Source: Spirosoma fluviale (GTDB lineage: Bacteria; Bacteroidota; Bacteroidia; Cytophagales; Spirosomataceae). From it: 64,000 nt of DNA. Shown here one piece after another: positions 45,037 to 53,636 of this stretch. The first letter of the stretch is position 1, and each line of letters starts with the position of its first letter. The notes under the pieces are model-generated. The model made no database searches. It saw nothing but the letters and a program-made list of their open reading frames with translations, and was not told the DNA's origin. Both the position numbers and the translations under genes were made by a program. The stretch covers positions 310,001 through 374,000 of the forward strand of contig NZ_OCNH01000001.1 in assembly GCF_900230225.1 (NCBI RefSeq), read 5' to 3'.

Positions 45037-45616
45037 CTATTTCCTAATCTACAAACCTTACCTCATGCTCTCTCAATTTAGCAAAGAGGGCCATAAGCAA
45101 ACACTGGCTGATCTGGGTTTCGACTTTCCGACCGATGTTTATCCCGTTGGTCGGCTCGATGCGGATAGTGAGGGGTTATTGCTGCTGACCAATGATAAAC
45201 AGCTTAACCACCGGTTGCTGAACCCTAAATTCCGGCATAACAGAACCTATCATGTGCAGGTGGAAGGGGCTTTGACGGATGAGGCCTGCCAACGGCTTTC
45301 CGAAGGAGTTACGATCTCCGTCGATGGGAAAGCATACGATACCTTGCCCGGAAAAGCCATTCGGATTGAGGAGCCGAACTTGCCGGAGCGAAATCCGCCT
45401 ATTCGGTTTCGGGCGAGTATTCCCACTTCGTGGTTATCCATTTCCCTGCACGAAGGTAAAAATCGGCAGGTTCGTAAGATGACAGCGGCCGTAGGATTTC
45501 CTACGCTGCGGCTGGTACGCTGGGCAATCGAAAGTCTGACCGCCGACGACATGATGCCAGGCGACATTCGGCAGCTTAGTCGGGCTGAGGTGATGCGGGG
45601 CCTGCGCTTGTCCTGA
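45020..45616 (+). CDS. RluE/RsuA-family pseudouridine synthase
   Basis: The protein has 198 residues and no S4 domain, so it is RluE-like. It begins MNPGSD followed at once by YFLIYKPYLMLSQFSKEG, the first strand of the catalytic domain. VYPVGRLDADSEGLLLLTND carries the catalytic Asp, and HEGKNRQVRKMTAAVGFPTLRLVRW is the family signature. RluE modifies U2457 of 23S rRNA in E. coli; this target is inferred. The start codon and the residues MNPGSD come from an intergenic repeat copy, and no other start precedes the fold. Confidence 0.9.
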   Translation: MNPGSDYFLIYKPYLMLSQFSKEGHKQTLADLGFDFPTDVYPVGRLDADSEGLLLLTNDKQLNHRLLNPKFRHNRTYHVQVEGALTDEACQRLSEGVTISVDGKAYDTLPGKAIRIEEPNLPERNPPIRFRASIPTSWLSISLHEGKNRQVRKMTAAVGFPTLRLVRWAIESLTADDMMPGDIRQLSRAEVMRGLRLS

Positions 45617-45621
45617 CGACT

Positions 45622-46317
45622 TTACAAAATCCCTTCGTCGGCAAAACTATAATAGGCTTTGTCCGTAAAAATCAGGTGGTCGAGAACCGGAATGTCCAGC
45701 AGACGTCCGGCGTCTTTCAGCTTACGGGTTAAATCTTTGTCGGCCTGAGAGGGTGTCAGGTTGCCCGATGGATGATTATGAAACAGGATCATGGACGAGG
45801 CCAGGTGTTCGATGGCCTGTTTGAAAATTAGCTTCGGGTCGGCAATGGTACCCGATACACCCCCCGTACTGATTTGAACCGGACGCAGGATTTCGTTGGC
45901 ACGGTTCATCAGCAAAATCCAGAACTCTTCGTGGGGCTTGTCGATTAGGTGCGGAATCATCTCGTTGTAGGCATCCCGCGAGCAGGTAACCCGTGCCCGC
46001 TGTGGCCGGTCCTGTTCCTTCCGTCGACGCCCCAGTTCAAGGGCTGCAATAATGGTGATAGCCCGCGCTTCGCCAATTCCCCGAAATTTCGAGAGGTCTT
46101 TAATGCTTAGCTTAGCCAGATCATTCAGGTTGTTATTAACGCTTTTAAGGATGATTTTGGCTACATCCACTGCCGTCAGGTCAACCGTACCGGAGTTGAT
46201 CAAAATAGCAATAAGTTCGGCTTCAGACAGGGCGGCTTTGCCCTTGAGCATGAGTTTTTCCCGCGGACGGTCTTCTTCGGCCCAGCTTTGAATGGTGCCG
46301 GAAGTTGGATAGGACAT
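45622..46317 (-). CDS. radC: RadC-family protein (JAMM/MPN domain)
   Basis: The protein has 231 residues. An N-terminal helix-hairpin-helix pair (LSKFRGIGEARAITIIAALELGRR) is followed by a JAMM-like metal domain with HNHPSGNLTPSQADKD (His-x-His ... Asp) and the upstream Glu. RadC/YeeS-type proteins are linked to DNA repair by name, but the biochemical role is not settled. It ends 6 bases from the convergent rluE-like gene. Confidence 0.93.
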   Translation of the reverse strand: MSYPTSGTIQSWAEEDRPREKLMLKGKAALSEAELIAILINSGTVDLTAVDVAKIILKSVNNNLNDLAKLSIKDLSKFRGIGEARAITIIAALELGRRRKEQDRPQRARVTCSRDAYNEMIPHLIDKPHEEFWILLMNRANEILRPVQISTGGVSGTIADPKLIFKQAIEHLASSMILFHNHPSGNLTPSQADKDLTRKLKDAGRLLDIPVLDHLIFTDKAYYSFADEGIL

Positions 46318-46365
46318 GAGTATAAGTCAATTACGGTGCTGCTTTCGTTTACAAAGTGCACAAAA

Positions 46366-46393
46366 AAACCTTACCCACAAAAAGGTAAGGTTT
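46366..46393 (-). terminator. rpsT terminator
   Basis: Arms aaaccttacc / ggtaaggttt around an 8-base loop. On the minus strand it is followed by a run of seven T residues, about 75 bases after the rpsT stop. Confidence 0.8.
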
Positions 46394-46468
46394 CGAATGA
46401 CTTATATCTGCCGAAATAATTATCCGTTGTTGGTCAACGCCGAACAATTTAACAACGACTGACTGAAA

Positions 46469-46735
46469 TTAAGCTTGAGCCGTTTTCAGACCATTCACTA
46501 AACGAGCCAGTTTCGACTTGTTATTCGACGCTTTGTTTTTGTGAATGATGTTACGCTTAGCGAGTTTGTCTAAAGCAGAAGAGACGGCTTTATACAGTTC
46601 AACGGCCATTGCGTGGTCGGTTGTGGTACGGAGTTTTTTCACCATGTTCCGGGTCGTAACGTGCTGGTAGCGGTTCAACAGGCGCTTCTTGGCACTCGAC
46701 CGGATTGCTTTTTTTGATGACTTGTGATTTGCCAT
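46469..46735 (-). CDS. rpsT: 30S ribosomal protein S20
   Basis: The protein has 88 residues from the ATG at 46735 (MANHKSSKKAIRSSAKKRLLN), normal for S20; the open frame extends 49 codons upstream through the promoter region but is not used. Three helices rich in Lys and Arg bind 16S rRNA. The conserved MANHKSxxKRxR start and the NxxSRLxxxxNxL-like end (NNKSKLARLVNGLKTA) are present. Its promoter overlaps a hairpin at 46775-46825. Confidence 0.97.
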   Translation of the reverse strand: MANHKSSKKAIRSSAKKRLLNRYQHVTTRNMVKKLRTTTDHAMAVELYKAVSSALDKLAKRNIIHKNKASNNKSKLARLVNGLKTAQA

Positions 46736-46774
46736 TGGTATATAAAATGAGATCGTTGTCGCGATATGAGGGCG

Positions 46775-46825
46775 CAAAAATAAGAATTTCGGTTGGAACA
46801 ACCAATAGTTCCAACCGAAATTCTT
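46775..46825 (-). promoter_or_regulatory. rpsT promoter merged with the upstream gene's terminator
   Basis: On the minus strand, a perfect 18-bp stem (46808-46825 / 46782-46799, loop of 8) is followed by TTATTTTTG. The hairpin plus T-run fits a terminator for the upstream Dabb-like gene. The same T-run is the -7 box TATTTTTG (46775-46782), and TTG triplets in the loop region (46799-46805) are placed 16-20 bases upstream of it as possible -33 elements for rpsT. Confidence 0.6.
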
Positions 46826-46839
46826 TGATTTACTTGACC

Positions 46840-47238
46840 TTACTGCCGGATATCGGCGTTGACAGTCAACGTTTTTTCCCAAATAACGTCATTTTCTTTG
46901 ACGAACTGTTTGTAGGCTGCGCTGTTCTCAAACGTTTTTATATCGGCTTCCGACTGAAACGTAAGATAATGGACAACGTCATACTCAGAAACGGCCTGGT
47001 TTGGCAAAATTGTCTTACCAGACGTATAACCAACGATCTGTGGAATTTCATGCTTTAAGGAAGCAAAACCATTCATATGCTGCTCAACTGCTGCACTTTC
47101 GACCCCTTTTTTGAATTTTACACACACAATTTGCTGTTTCTGAGCTTTTCTAGCGGGTGAGTAAGCACCATAGATTGTTAAAGCAAAAGCACAGAGTAAC
47201 ACAACGATTAGGGTATATCCCTTTGACTTGGCATTCAT
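46840..47238 (-). CDS. Membrane-anchored Dabb-like protein
   Basis: The protein has 132 residues from the ATG at 47238 (MNAKSKGYTLIVVLLCAFALTIYG), whose leader is one hydrophobic segment and may be a signal anchor. The remaining 100 residues look like a Dabb/ferredoxin-like barrel: QQIVCVKFKKGVESAAVEQHMNGFASLKHEIPQIVGYTSG then YDVVHYLTFQSEADIKTFENSAAYKQF. A similar domain occurs in the twin-arginine protein at 8600-9001. The function is unknown. Confidence 0.72.
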   Translation of the reverse strand: MNAKSKGYTLIVVLLCAFALTIYGAYSPARKAQKQQIVCVKFKKGVESAAVEQHMNGFASLKHEIPQIVGYTSGKTILPNQAVSEYDVVHYLTFQSEADIKTFENSAAYKQFVKENDVIWEKTLTVNADIRQ

Positions 47239-47329
47239 GATATTCGAAGATTTATTAGTTTGACCAAATTTTGTTTTGAATTGCATGGTGCTTTAAGTGA
47301 ATAGTTAAATATTTTTCCTGAATAGTACC

Positions 47330-48475
47330 ATGTTTTGTCAAATGTACAAACGTTTTATTTGGTTACTAATTTTTGTCACTTTTTTTTTCGCTAATCGCGT
47401 TCACGGTAGTCATTTCGCAGCGGGAAAACCGGGTAATCTGTTGCTGGAGAGTGGTGTTATTAGTTCAGAACAGCCCCGCCGGGAGCCGACACTCCGGGGC
47501 CATCCAGCCGAACGTCGGCCCGGCGAACGTCGGCCCGGCTGGCAACGTCCACTCTGGGAGCGTCCACTCTGGGGCTTCTTTGCGCATCAGCAGATCAATC
47601 GGCTGGCGGTATTTACGCTGCCCGTCGATATGATGGCATTCTTTAAGAAGCACATCAACTTTTTATCTGATAATGCGGTCAACCCCGACAAACGTCGGTA
47701 TGCAGTTATAGGCGAAGCACCGCGCCACTTTATTGATCTGGATGCTTATCCGGATACAACAAGCGCAACATTGCCTCGCTATTATAAGGACGCTACAGAT
47801 CGGTATGGCGAAGACTCGCTGGCGTTACATGGGTTGGTTCCCTGGCAGATACAACTCACAAAGTACCAGCTAACGGAAGCCTTCAGGCAACGGGATGTAC
47901 GGCGAATTCTACGCGTAGCTGCCGATTTAGGCCATTATATTGCCGATGCCAATGTACCCTTGCATACAACCCGCAATTACAACGGACAGTTGACAAATCA
48001 ACAGGGTATTCATGGTTTCTGGGAGTCGAGGCTTCCGGAGCTGTTCAGTACAAACTACGATTTCCTGACCGGGCAGGCGGAGTATCTTTACTCTCCACAA
48101 AAAGCAGCCTGGCGGGCTGTATTCAATGCCAATGCGGCCTTAGATTCCGTATTGCACATTGAACAGCAATTGACGGAGCAGGTAGGGGAGACTCGTAAAT
48201 ATGGTTTCGAAGAGCGAAATGGAATTACTGCCAAGGTCTATTCGGCAGATTTTTCGCGACAGTACCACGAACGGTTACGGGGGCAGGTGGAGCGCCAGAT
48301 GCGGGCGTCCGTAAAGATGGTCGGCGATTTCTGGTACACCTGCTGGGTCGATGCCGGACAGCCGGATTTACGGACTTTGGCGAAATACCAGCTCACCGAT
48401 CAGGAGCAGAAAGAAGAAGCCGAAGAAAAGAAAGGGTGGTTGAAGAGACTGTTTAAGGTAAGGGGTGAAGAGTAA
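47330..48475 (+). CDS. Secreted S1/P1 nuclease / zinc phospholipase C-like protein
   Basis: The protein has 381 residues (signal peptide about 1-26). The zinc-site motifs of the S1/P1 and phospholipase C superfamily are seen: WGFFAHQQINRLAVF (Trp and first His), PRHFIDLDAY, DLGHYIADANVPLHTTRNYNG and GIHGFWESRLPEL. Before the Trp lies an unusual insert of about 50 residues with tandem units (GERRP twice, RPLWE/RPLWG), coded by near-identical repeats at about 47500-47575. In this fold the N-terminal Trp normally sits on the zinc, so the insert must be cut off or folded aside. Substrate (nucleic acid or lipid) is not clear. Confidence 0.83.
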   Translation: MFCQMYKRFIWLLIFVTFFFANRVHGSHFAAGKPGNLLLESGVISSEQPRREPTLRGHPAERRPGERRPGWQRPLWERPLWGFFAHQQINRLAVFTLPVDMMAFFKKHINFLSDNAVNPDKRRYAVIGEAPRHFIDLDAYPDTTSATLPRYYKDATDRYGEDSLALHGLVPWQIQLTKYQLTEAFRQRDVRRILRVAADLGHYIADANVPLHTTRNYNGQLTNQQGIHGFWESRLPELFSTNYDFLTGQAEYLYSPQKAAWRAVFNANAALDSVLHIEQQLTEQVGETRKYGFEERNGITAKVYSADFSRQYHERLRGQVERQMRASVKMVGDFWYTCWVDAGQPDLRTLAKYQLTDQEQKEEAEEKKGWLKRLFKVRGEE

Positions 48476-48582
48476 TCAGAACCGGGATTTATGGGATTCA
48501 TATGATTTACAGGATTTTGTAGCTATTGCAGAGACCAACAGAATCAGCTAAATCATATAAATCTCATAAATCCCGGTTCTGA
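48476..48582. repeat. Repeat-family inverted repeat, complete copy
   Basis: Left arm 48476-48517 and right arm 48540-48582 are near complements (tcagaaccgggattta... at both ends). The same family is present at 44941-45036 and, as a single arm, at 57543-57585. It lies between convergent genes, touching one stop codon and ending one base from the other. Confidence 0.78.
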
Positions 48583-48583
48583 C

Positions 48584-49453
48584 TTACACGGCCAGTTTCT
48601 TCATATACTCAGCGTCGTTCTTCAGGCTCACCATTGGCGATTCGGCGTATTCTTCCTGTTCAACGAGGAAATACTTGATGCCGCTGTCCATAGCGATACG
48701 CAGCGTTTTCTTGAAATCGACATTGCCTTTGCCCAGATCGTTCTGTACCGGCTTGCCGCCCTGTACGGTATAATCTTTAACGTGACACAGCTCGTAGCGT
48801 TTACCGTACTTCTTGAGGTGATCGGCGGTGTTTACCCCTGCCACATCAATCCAGCACAAATCCAGTTCGAACATTACGTTCTTAGGATCGGTATTGGCCA
48901 GCAGGAATTCCTGCGGAAGTTTACCATCGAGGGGGCGGAACGAATAGTCGTGGTTGTGGTAACCGAATTTCAGTCCGGCCTTGCTTACTTCTTCTCCGGC
49001 GGTATTGAACATATCCGCAATTTTCTTCCAGTCATCCCAGGTCTTCTGGGGTCCAATGTAAGGGCATAGCAAGTAAGTTAAGCCAGCACCGTGGGCCATT
49101 TCGATGCTTTTCTTCAGGCCGTCGGGCTTTTCCATATCTCCCCGGAAGTTGAAGTGGGTACTGACCATTTTCACGCCCAGACCGTCGAGGAACGACTTCA
49201 TTTCTTTCGGCTCCATACCCCACAGGAAGCCCTGTGCCCCGCCGAAACTCTCAAATTGTTTGTAGCCCATTTTGGCTAACTCGGCCATGACACCTTTTGG
49301 GTCTTTGGGCATTACATCGCGGGCGCTGTATAATTGAACGCCGAATGGGCTAATCAATTTAGCAGGTGCGTTGGCCAGAAGGTTCGTTTGGCTGAGAGTT
49401 AAGGCGCTGGCGGTTAACAGGCCAGACTGCTTTAGAAAACTGCGTCGTTGCAT
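48584..49453 (-). CDS. Exported sugar phosphate isomerase/epimerase (TIM barrel)
   Basis: The protein has 289 residues. It has a twin-arginine-type leader (MQRRSFLKQSGLLTASAL). The rest is an AP endonuclease family 2-like TIM barrel (FGVQLYSARDVMPKDPKGVM, KFGYHNHDYSF, VMFELDLCWIDVAG, CHVKDYT, YFLVEQEEY) whose Glu/His/Asp residues would bind metal. Proteins of this type act on sugars or keto-sugars in the periplasm. No sugar gene flanks it, so the substrate is unknown. Confidence 0.86.
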   Translation of the reverse strand: MQRRSFLKQSGLLTASALTLSQTNLLANAPAKLISPFGVQLYSARDVMPKDPKGVMAELAKMGYKQFESFGGAQGFLWGMEPKEMKSFLDGLGVKMVSTHFNFRGDMEKPDGLKKSIEMAHGAGLTYLLCPYIGPQKTWDDWKKIADMFNTAGEEVSKAGLKFGYHNHDYSFRPLDGKLPQEFLLANTDPKNVMFELDLCWIDVAGVNTADHLKKYGKRYELCHVKDYTVQGGKPVQNDLGKGNVDFKKTLRIAMDSGIKYFLVEQEEYAESPMVSLKNDAEYMKKLAV

Positions 49454-49612
49454 GTTTGGTAAAAGTTTGCAGGTTTAAAACGTAAAGATGGGCCGCTTCT
49501 TCGTAAAATGGCCTATAATATTTTAGACTGCTTAACTCTTTCCCGGTTTAACAGGGCCTTTTGAGAATGACAAATATCAACAGCGTATCTTTACGGTCTT
49601 TCTTCAAGACGA

Positions 49613-50809
49613 ATGACGTTTTCAAAATTATATCTACAGGCCGGACGCGATGAGGCTCTCCGGCGATTTCACCCCTGGGTGTTTTCACGAGCCATCAGCC
49701 GGTACGAGGGCAACCTGAACGACGGCGATGTGGTCGAAGTATTTGACAGCAAAAAGAACTACCTCGCCACCGGCCATTACCACGATGGCAGTATTGCGGT
49801 ACGTATCTTCTCGTTCAATGCGACAGCAGGCGGCCCCGTTACCCCCGATTTGCCCTACTGGACGAAAAAGCTAGCGCACATCCGAACGGTCAGAAAAGCC
49901 ATTGTGACAGGCGACACAAATTGCTATCGGCTTGTTCATGGCGAGGGCGATGGCTGTACAGGTCTGATTCTGGACATGTACAATGGCGTCATCGTTTTAC
50001 AGGCGCATTCCATTGGTATGCACCGCGAGCGGGAAGTTATTACCGATGCCCTGAAAGCCGTTTTTGGTGATGAACTTAAGGCGGTATATGACAAAAGTGC
50101 CGAAACACTCCCCGATGAATACGGTGCTACGGTAACCAACGGCTATCTGTTTGGCCGTACGCCCGTACCGCATCCGGTGCTGGAAAATGGAAACACATTT
50201 ATGATCGACTGGATAACCGGTCAGAAAACAGGTTTTTTCTTGGACCAACGCGACAACCGGGCATTGCTGGCCCAGTATGCCGAAGGGAAAAAGGTGCTGA
50301 ACGCCTTCTGTTATTCGGGCGGTTTCTCGGTATACGGCCTTAAAGCGGGCGCTACTTTAGTGCATTCGGTAGATGTATCTCAGAAAGCAATCAACCTGAC
50401 GGAGCAGAACATAACCGCCAATTTTGGTGAAAGCGATGATCGACACCAGGCCTTTGCTGAGGATGTCATGCATTACCTGAAAAATCATGATCAGCAGTAT
50501 GATGTCGTGGTGCTCGATCCACCGGCCTTTGCCAAAAGCCAGTCGGCGCGGCACCGGGCGGTACAGGGCTACAAACGCCTAAATGCGGAAGGCTTTAAGC
50601 GGGTGGCCAAGGGCGGACTGTTGTTTACGTTTTCCTGCTCGCAGGTGGTGGACCGTGAGTTGTTCTACAATACGATTGTAGCAGCGGCCATTGAAGCCGG
50701 TCGGCAGGTGCGGGTGCTGCATCATCTGAGCCAACCCGCCGATCACCCGGTCAGTTTGTTTCACCCGGAGGGTGGCTATCTGAAAGGATTAGTCTTGTGG
50801 GTGGAGTAA
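49613..50809 (+). CDS. RlmI-like rRNA large-subunit methyltransferase
   Basis: The protein has 398 residues: a PUA-like domain (GRDEALRRFHPWVFSRAISRYEGNLNDGDVVEVFD), a central RlmI-type domain, and a Rossmann methyltransferase (VLNAFCYSGGFSVYGLKAGA for SAM; VVVLDPPAFAKSQ as the catalytic DPPAF motif). RlmI makes m5C1962 in 23S rRNA in E. coli; the target here is inferred. It is monocistronic. Confidence 0.9.
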   Translation: MTFSKLYLQAGRDEALRRFHPWVFSRAISRYEGNLNDGDVVEVFDSKKNYLATGHYHDGSIAVRIFSFNATAGGPVTPDLPYWTKKLAHIRTVRKAIVTGDTNCYRLVHGEGDGCTGLILDMYNGVIVLQAHSIGMHREREVITDALKAVFGDELKAVYDKSAETLPDEYGATVTNGYLFGRTPVPHPVLENGNTFMIDWITGQKTGFFLDQRDNRALLAQYAEGKKVLNAFCYSGGFSVYGLKAGATLVHSVDVSQKAINLTEQNITANFGESDDRHQAFAEDVMHYLKNHDQQYDVVVLDPPAFAKSQSARHRAVQGYKRLNAEGFKRVAKGGLLFTFSCSQVVDRELFYNTIVAAAIEAGRQVRVLHHLSQPADHPVSLFHPEGGYLKGLVLWVE

Positions 50810-51026
50810 TTAACACTTAATAAATAGTAGTAACTAAAGCGATAGAGCGGCTGTTACTTAACGAAATACCCTTGTAAGTCGTTTATCTATAACCGCAATA
50901 AAGGTTATACTTTGCTTGCTGTTATAGATATTGACTGGTTTCCGCTAATTTTGGGCCTCAACCGGCTCGCCACGCTGGCGACCCAGCAAGTCCTTTCGTA
51001 TAACCCGATTACATACATAGCTTCTT

Positions 51027-52781
51027 ATGGCTGAATTAATCCGAATGCCCAAAATGAGCGACACAATGACCGAAGGCGTCATTGCGGAGTGGCACAAAAA
51101 AGTGGGCGATAAAGTAAAGTCCGGCGACGTACTGGCCGAAGTTGAAACTGACAAAGCAACCATGGACCTCGAAGCATACGACGAGGGTACACTGCTGTAC
51201 ATCGGTGTTGAAAAAGGGGCATCGGTGCCGGTAGATGGCGTTCTGGCCGTTATCGGTGCAGATGGTGAAGATTACAAAGCCGTACTCGACGGATCGAGCG
51301 GAGGAAGTCAGGAAGCAGCCCCGGCGGCACCCAAGCCAGATCCGGCTCCTGCGCCAGCCAACAGCGCCAGCAATGAATCGACCTCTAAGCTACCTGATGA
51401 AAAGGCCGTATCGGCAGCTCCCGCCGAAAACGTAAACGCGTCGATCATCCGGATGCCCAAAATGAGCGATACCATGACGGAAGGAACCATTGTGGCGTGG
51501 CACAAAAAAGAAGGCGATACCGTGAAGTCGGGCGATGTACTGGCCGAAGTCGAAACCGACAAAGCGACTATGGACCTCGAAGCCTATGAGGAAGGAACAC
51601 TGCTGTATGTTGGCGTAAAAGAAGGTTCATCTGTTGCGGTCGATGAGATCATTGCCGTTGTTGGAGAAAAAGGAGCCAATTTCAAAGTACTGCTCGACGG
51701 TGGTTCAAGCGCACCCGCAGCGGGTCAGCAGACAGCCACCGGCGAAGGCGGTAGCACAACGGCTCAGCAGAACCCACAGGCCGATTTGCCCGCCAATGCC
51801 GATACGGATTTGTCGTATGCCGGTGGCGAAGGGGATGCCGTCGAATCGAGTGGCCGGGTGAAAGCCTCGCCCTTAGCCAAACGCATTGCCGAAGAAAAAG
51901 GCATCAATCTGACACAGGTGCAGGGCAGTGGCCCGGAAGGTCGTATCGTGAAAAGCGATGTCGAATCGTTTGTGCCCGGCAAAGCAGCTCCAGCCGCTCA
52001 GCCAACAGCTCCGGCTGCCCAGCCCGTAGCCCAGCCAGCCGCACCGGCTCCTGCTACGACGCCAGCACCGGCACCAGCAGCTCCTGCACCAACCCCCGCC
52101 GGGGACTATGAAGATGTTCCGGTTAGCCAGATGCGCAAAACTATTGCGCGTCGTTTGAGCGAGAGTCTGTTTACGGCTCCGCACTTCTACCTAACCATGG
52201 AAATCAACATGGACAAGGCAATGGACCTGCGCGGTACGGTAAATGGCCTTAGCCCGGTTAAAGTATCGTTCAATGATTTCGTGATCAAAGCGGCTGCTCT
52301 GGCACTGAAACAACACCCCAACGTCAACTCGTCGTGGCTGGGCGATAAAATCCGGAAGTACAAGTACGTGAACATCGGTGTCGCCGTAGCGGTCGATGAA
52401 GGCTTGCTGGTACCGGTCGTTCGCAATGCCGACCAGAAAACCCTATCGACTATTTCGGGTGAAGTGAAAGAACTGGCCGGAAAAGCTAAAGACAAAAAAC
52501 TTCAGCCGAAAGACTGGGAAGGCAGCACGTTCTCGATTTCCAACCTCGGTATGTTTGGTATCGACGAGTTTACGGCCATTATCAACCCACCCGATTCGTG
52601 CATTCTGGCGGTTGGTGCCATTAAGCAGACGGTGAAGTTTGAGGGTGAGGTGGCTAAACCAACGAATGTCATGAAAGTAACCCTGTCCTGCGACCACCGC
52701 GTAGTGGATGGCGCAACGGGTTCGGCTTTCCTGCAAACGTTCAAGCAACTGCTCGAAGATCCGATGCGGATGTTAGTATAA
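51027..52781 (+). CDS. pdhC: Pyruvate dehydrogenase E2 (dihydrolipoamide acetyltransferase), two lipoyl domains
   Basis: The protein has 584 residues. Two nearly identical lipoyl domains (about 1-80 and 138-217) each have the lipoyl-lysine motif [12 protein letters not shown]. Ala/Pro-rich linkers follow, then a peripheral subunit-binding domain ([31 protein letters not shown], about 275-312) and the CoA-dependent transacetylase domain (about 365-584) ending [20 protein letters not shown] with the catalytic His and Asp. It forms the core of the PDH complex. E1 and E3 genes are not adjacent. The symbol follows usual naming. Confidence 0.94.
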   Translation: MAELIRMPKMSDTMTEGVIAEWHKKVGDKVKSGDVLAEVETDKATMDLEAYDEGTLLYIGVEKGASVPVDGVLAVIGADGEDYKAVLDGSSGGSQEAAPAAPKPDPAPAPANSASNESTSKLPDEKAVSAAPAENVNASIIRMPKMSDTMTEGTIVAWHKKEGDTVKSGDVLAEVETDKATMDLEAYEEGTLLYVGVKEGSSVAVDEIIAVVGEKGANFKVLLDGGSSAPAAGQQTATGEGGSTTAQQNPQADLPANADTDLSYAGGEGDAVESSGRVKASPLAKRIAEEKGINLTQVQGSGPEGRIVKSDVESFVPGKAAPAAQPTAPAAQPVAQPAAPAPATTPAPAPAAPAPTPAGDYEDVPVSQMRKTIARRLSESLFTAPHFYLTMEINMDKAMDLRGTVNGLSPVKVSFNDFVIKAAALALKQHPNVNSSWLGDKIRKYKYVNIGVAVAVDEGLLVPVVRNADQKTLSTISGEVKELAGKAKDKKLQPKDWEGSTFSISNLGMFGIDEFTAIINPPDSCILAVGAIKQTVKFEGEVAKPTNVMKVTLSCDHRVVDGATGSAFLQTFKQLLEDPMRMLV

Positions 52782-52791
52782 AAAGGAGGAT

Positions 52792-52863
52792 AAGTGGAGT
52801 AAGTTAAATGAGTGTAGTGTGGACTGACTTTCACGTGCTCCATTCATTTTACTTACTCCACTT
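52792..52863. repeat. Inverted repeat between pdhC and trxA
   Basis: Left arm from 52792 (aagtggagtaagttaaatga...) pairs with the right arm ending 52863 at most of 27 positions. It adjoins the 52-bp palindrome at 52862-52913. It lies 3' of pdhC. Confidence 0.65.
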
Positions 52864-52913
52864 TCAATCAAAAAGGCCCGTTCGACTAGTCGAACGGGCC
52901 TTTTTGATTGAAA
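52862..52913. terminator. Perfect 52-bp palindromic terminator
   Basis: Two perfect 26-base arms with no unpaired centre (tttcaatcaaaaaggcccgt...). The arms have A5 and T5 runs flanking a GC-rich core, so the hairpin works as an intrinsic terminator in both directions for convergent pdhC and trxA. Confidence 0.85.
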
Positions 52914-52923
52914 ACCTAAAAAG

Positions 52924-53268
52924 TTAGATCGTTGCGGGTTCCATAGCGCCCTGAAGTTTTTGCTCCAGTACGTTTTTGGGAACGGCGCCAATTACTTTAT
53001 CAACTAACTGACCGTTCTTGAAAATCATCAGCGTCGGGATGCTGCGGATACCAAATTTAGCGGGAACCTGGGAGTTCTGATCAACGTCCATTTTCGCTAC
53101 TACGGCTTTCCCTTCGTATTCACCGGCAAGTTGCTCAACAACTGGCCCGATCATTTTACAGGGACCGCACCATTCGGCCCAGAAATCTACTAAAACAGGT
53201 TTATCAGAATTTATAAGATCGTTGAAGTTCGCGTCGGTTGCTTCTACGGCATGTGTTCCTGCTGCCAT
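52924..53268 (-). CDS. trxA: Thioredoxin
   Basis: The protein has 114 residues with the active site WCGPC (Cys34 and Cys37) in DFWAEWCGPCKMIGP, the cis-Pro region GIRSIPTLMIFKNGQ, and a normal length. It reduces protein disulfides in the cytoplasm with thioredoxin reductase. Its upstream region holds the displaced dnaE 3' end (53340-53393) and then the DUF4258/YgiT module, so its natural promoter has probably been separated from dnaE. Confidence 0.96.
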   Translation of the reverse strand: MAAGTHAVEATDANFNDLINSDKPVLVDFWAEWCGPCKMIGPVVEQLAGEYEGKAVVAKMDVDQNSQVPAKFGIRSIPTLMIFKNGQLVDKVIGAVPKNVLEQKLQGAMEPATI

Positions 53269-53339
53269 GACTGAAATGAGTTTATTTGTTGAACTTGTTT
53301 CATGAGCATAAACCGTTTTCCCGCCGTTTAGTTCCGACT

Positions 53340-53393
53340 TTTACGCCACCTTACACGTCACGCCGTCCATGGCCTCCAATGATCGAAGCAAGG
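53340..53393 (-). pseudogene. Second copy of the dnaE 3' end (54-bp direct repeat)
   Basis: This stretch is identical to 53920-53973, the last 16 codons and stop of dnaE. Here it has no gene in front of it and begins 15 bases after the YgiT stop codon. The bases just before the repeat differ from dnaE but would encode similar residues (LPDA before LLRS, against PANT in dnaE). The copy is displaced from its gene by 580 bases containing the DUF4258/YgiT module. Confidence 0.85.
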
Positions 53394-53408
53394 CATCAGG
53401 AAGTGCAC

Positions 53409-53636
53409 TTAAGCAGCTTGTAAACGAACAACCTCCAATTCGGCCCCTTTCTCAACGGCTTCCTGCGCCTGCGTGAGCAATCGACTTGTAATTGCATCGT
53501 CAAAATATTTTTCACCGCAATTCGTACATATACGGGCCGGAACGTCTTTGAAAACGATAATAGCTCCATTGCGCTCTAAGGTAACGGTTGTTAACCCCGG
53601 CTCCGGTGTGCCAACTTTGCATGTTAGACAGATCAT
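53409..53636 (-). CDS. YgiT-type zinc-finger protein, antitoxin-like
   Basis: The protein has 75 residues. Two CxxC motifs (C3/C6 and C37/C40) form the zinc finger typical of YgiT/MqsA-type antitoxin N-termini. The short helix DDAITSRLLTQAQEAVEKG follows. It overlaps the DUF4258 gene by 4 bases (ATGA). The finger domain without the usual C-terminal HTH is common when paired with a DUF4258 protein, and the pair is regarded as TA-like. The role here is inferred. Confidence 0.82.
   Translation of the reverse strand: MICLTCKVGTPEPGLTTVTLERNGAIIVFKDVPARICTNCGEKYFDDAITSRLLTQAQEAVEKGAELEVVRLQAA

Noticed and set aside
46736..46882. N-terminal extension of rpsT by 49 codons
   Set aside because: It runs through the promoter and hairpin; S20 universally starts MANxKS.
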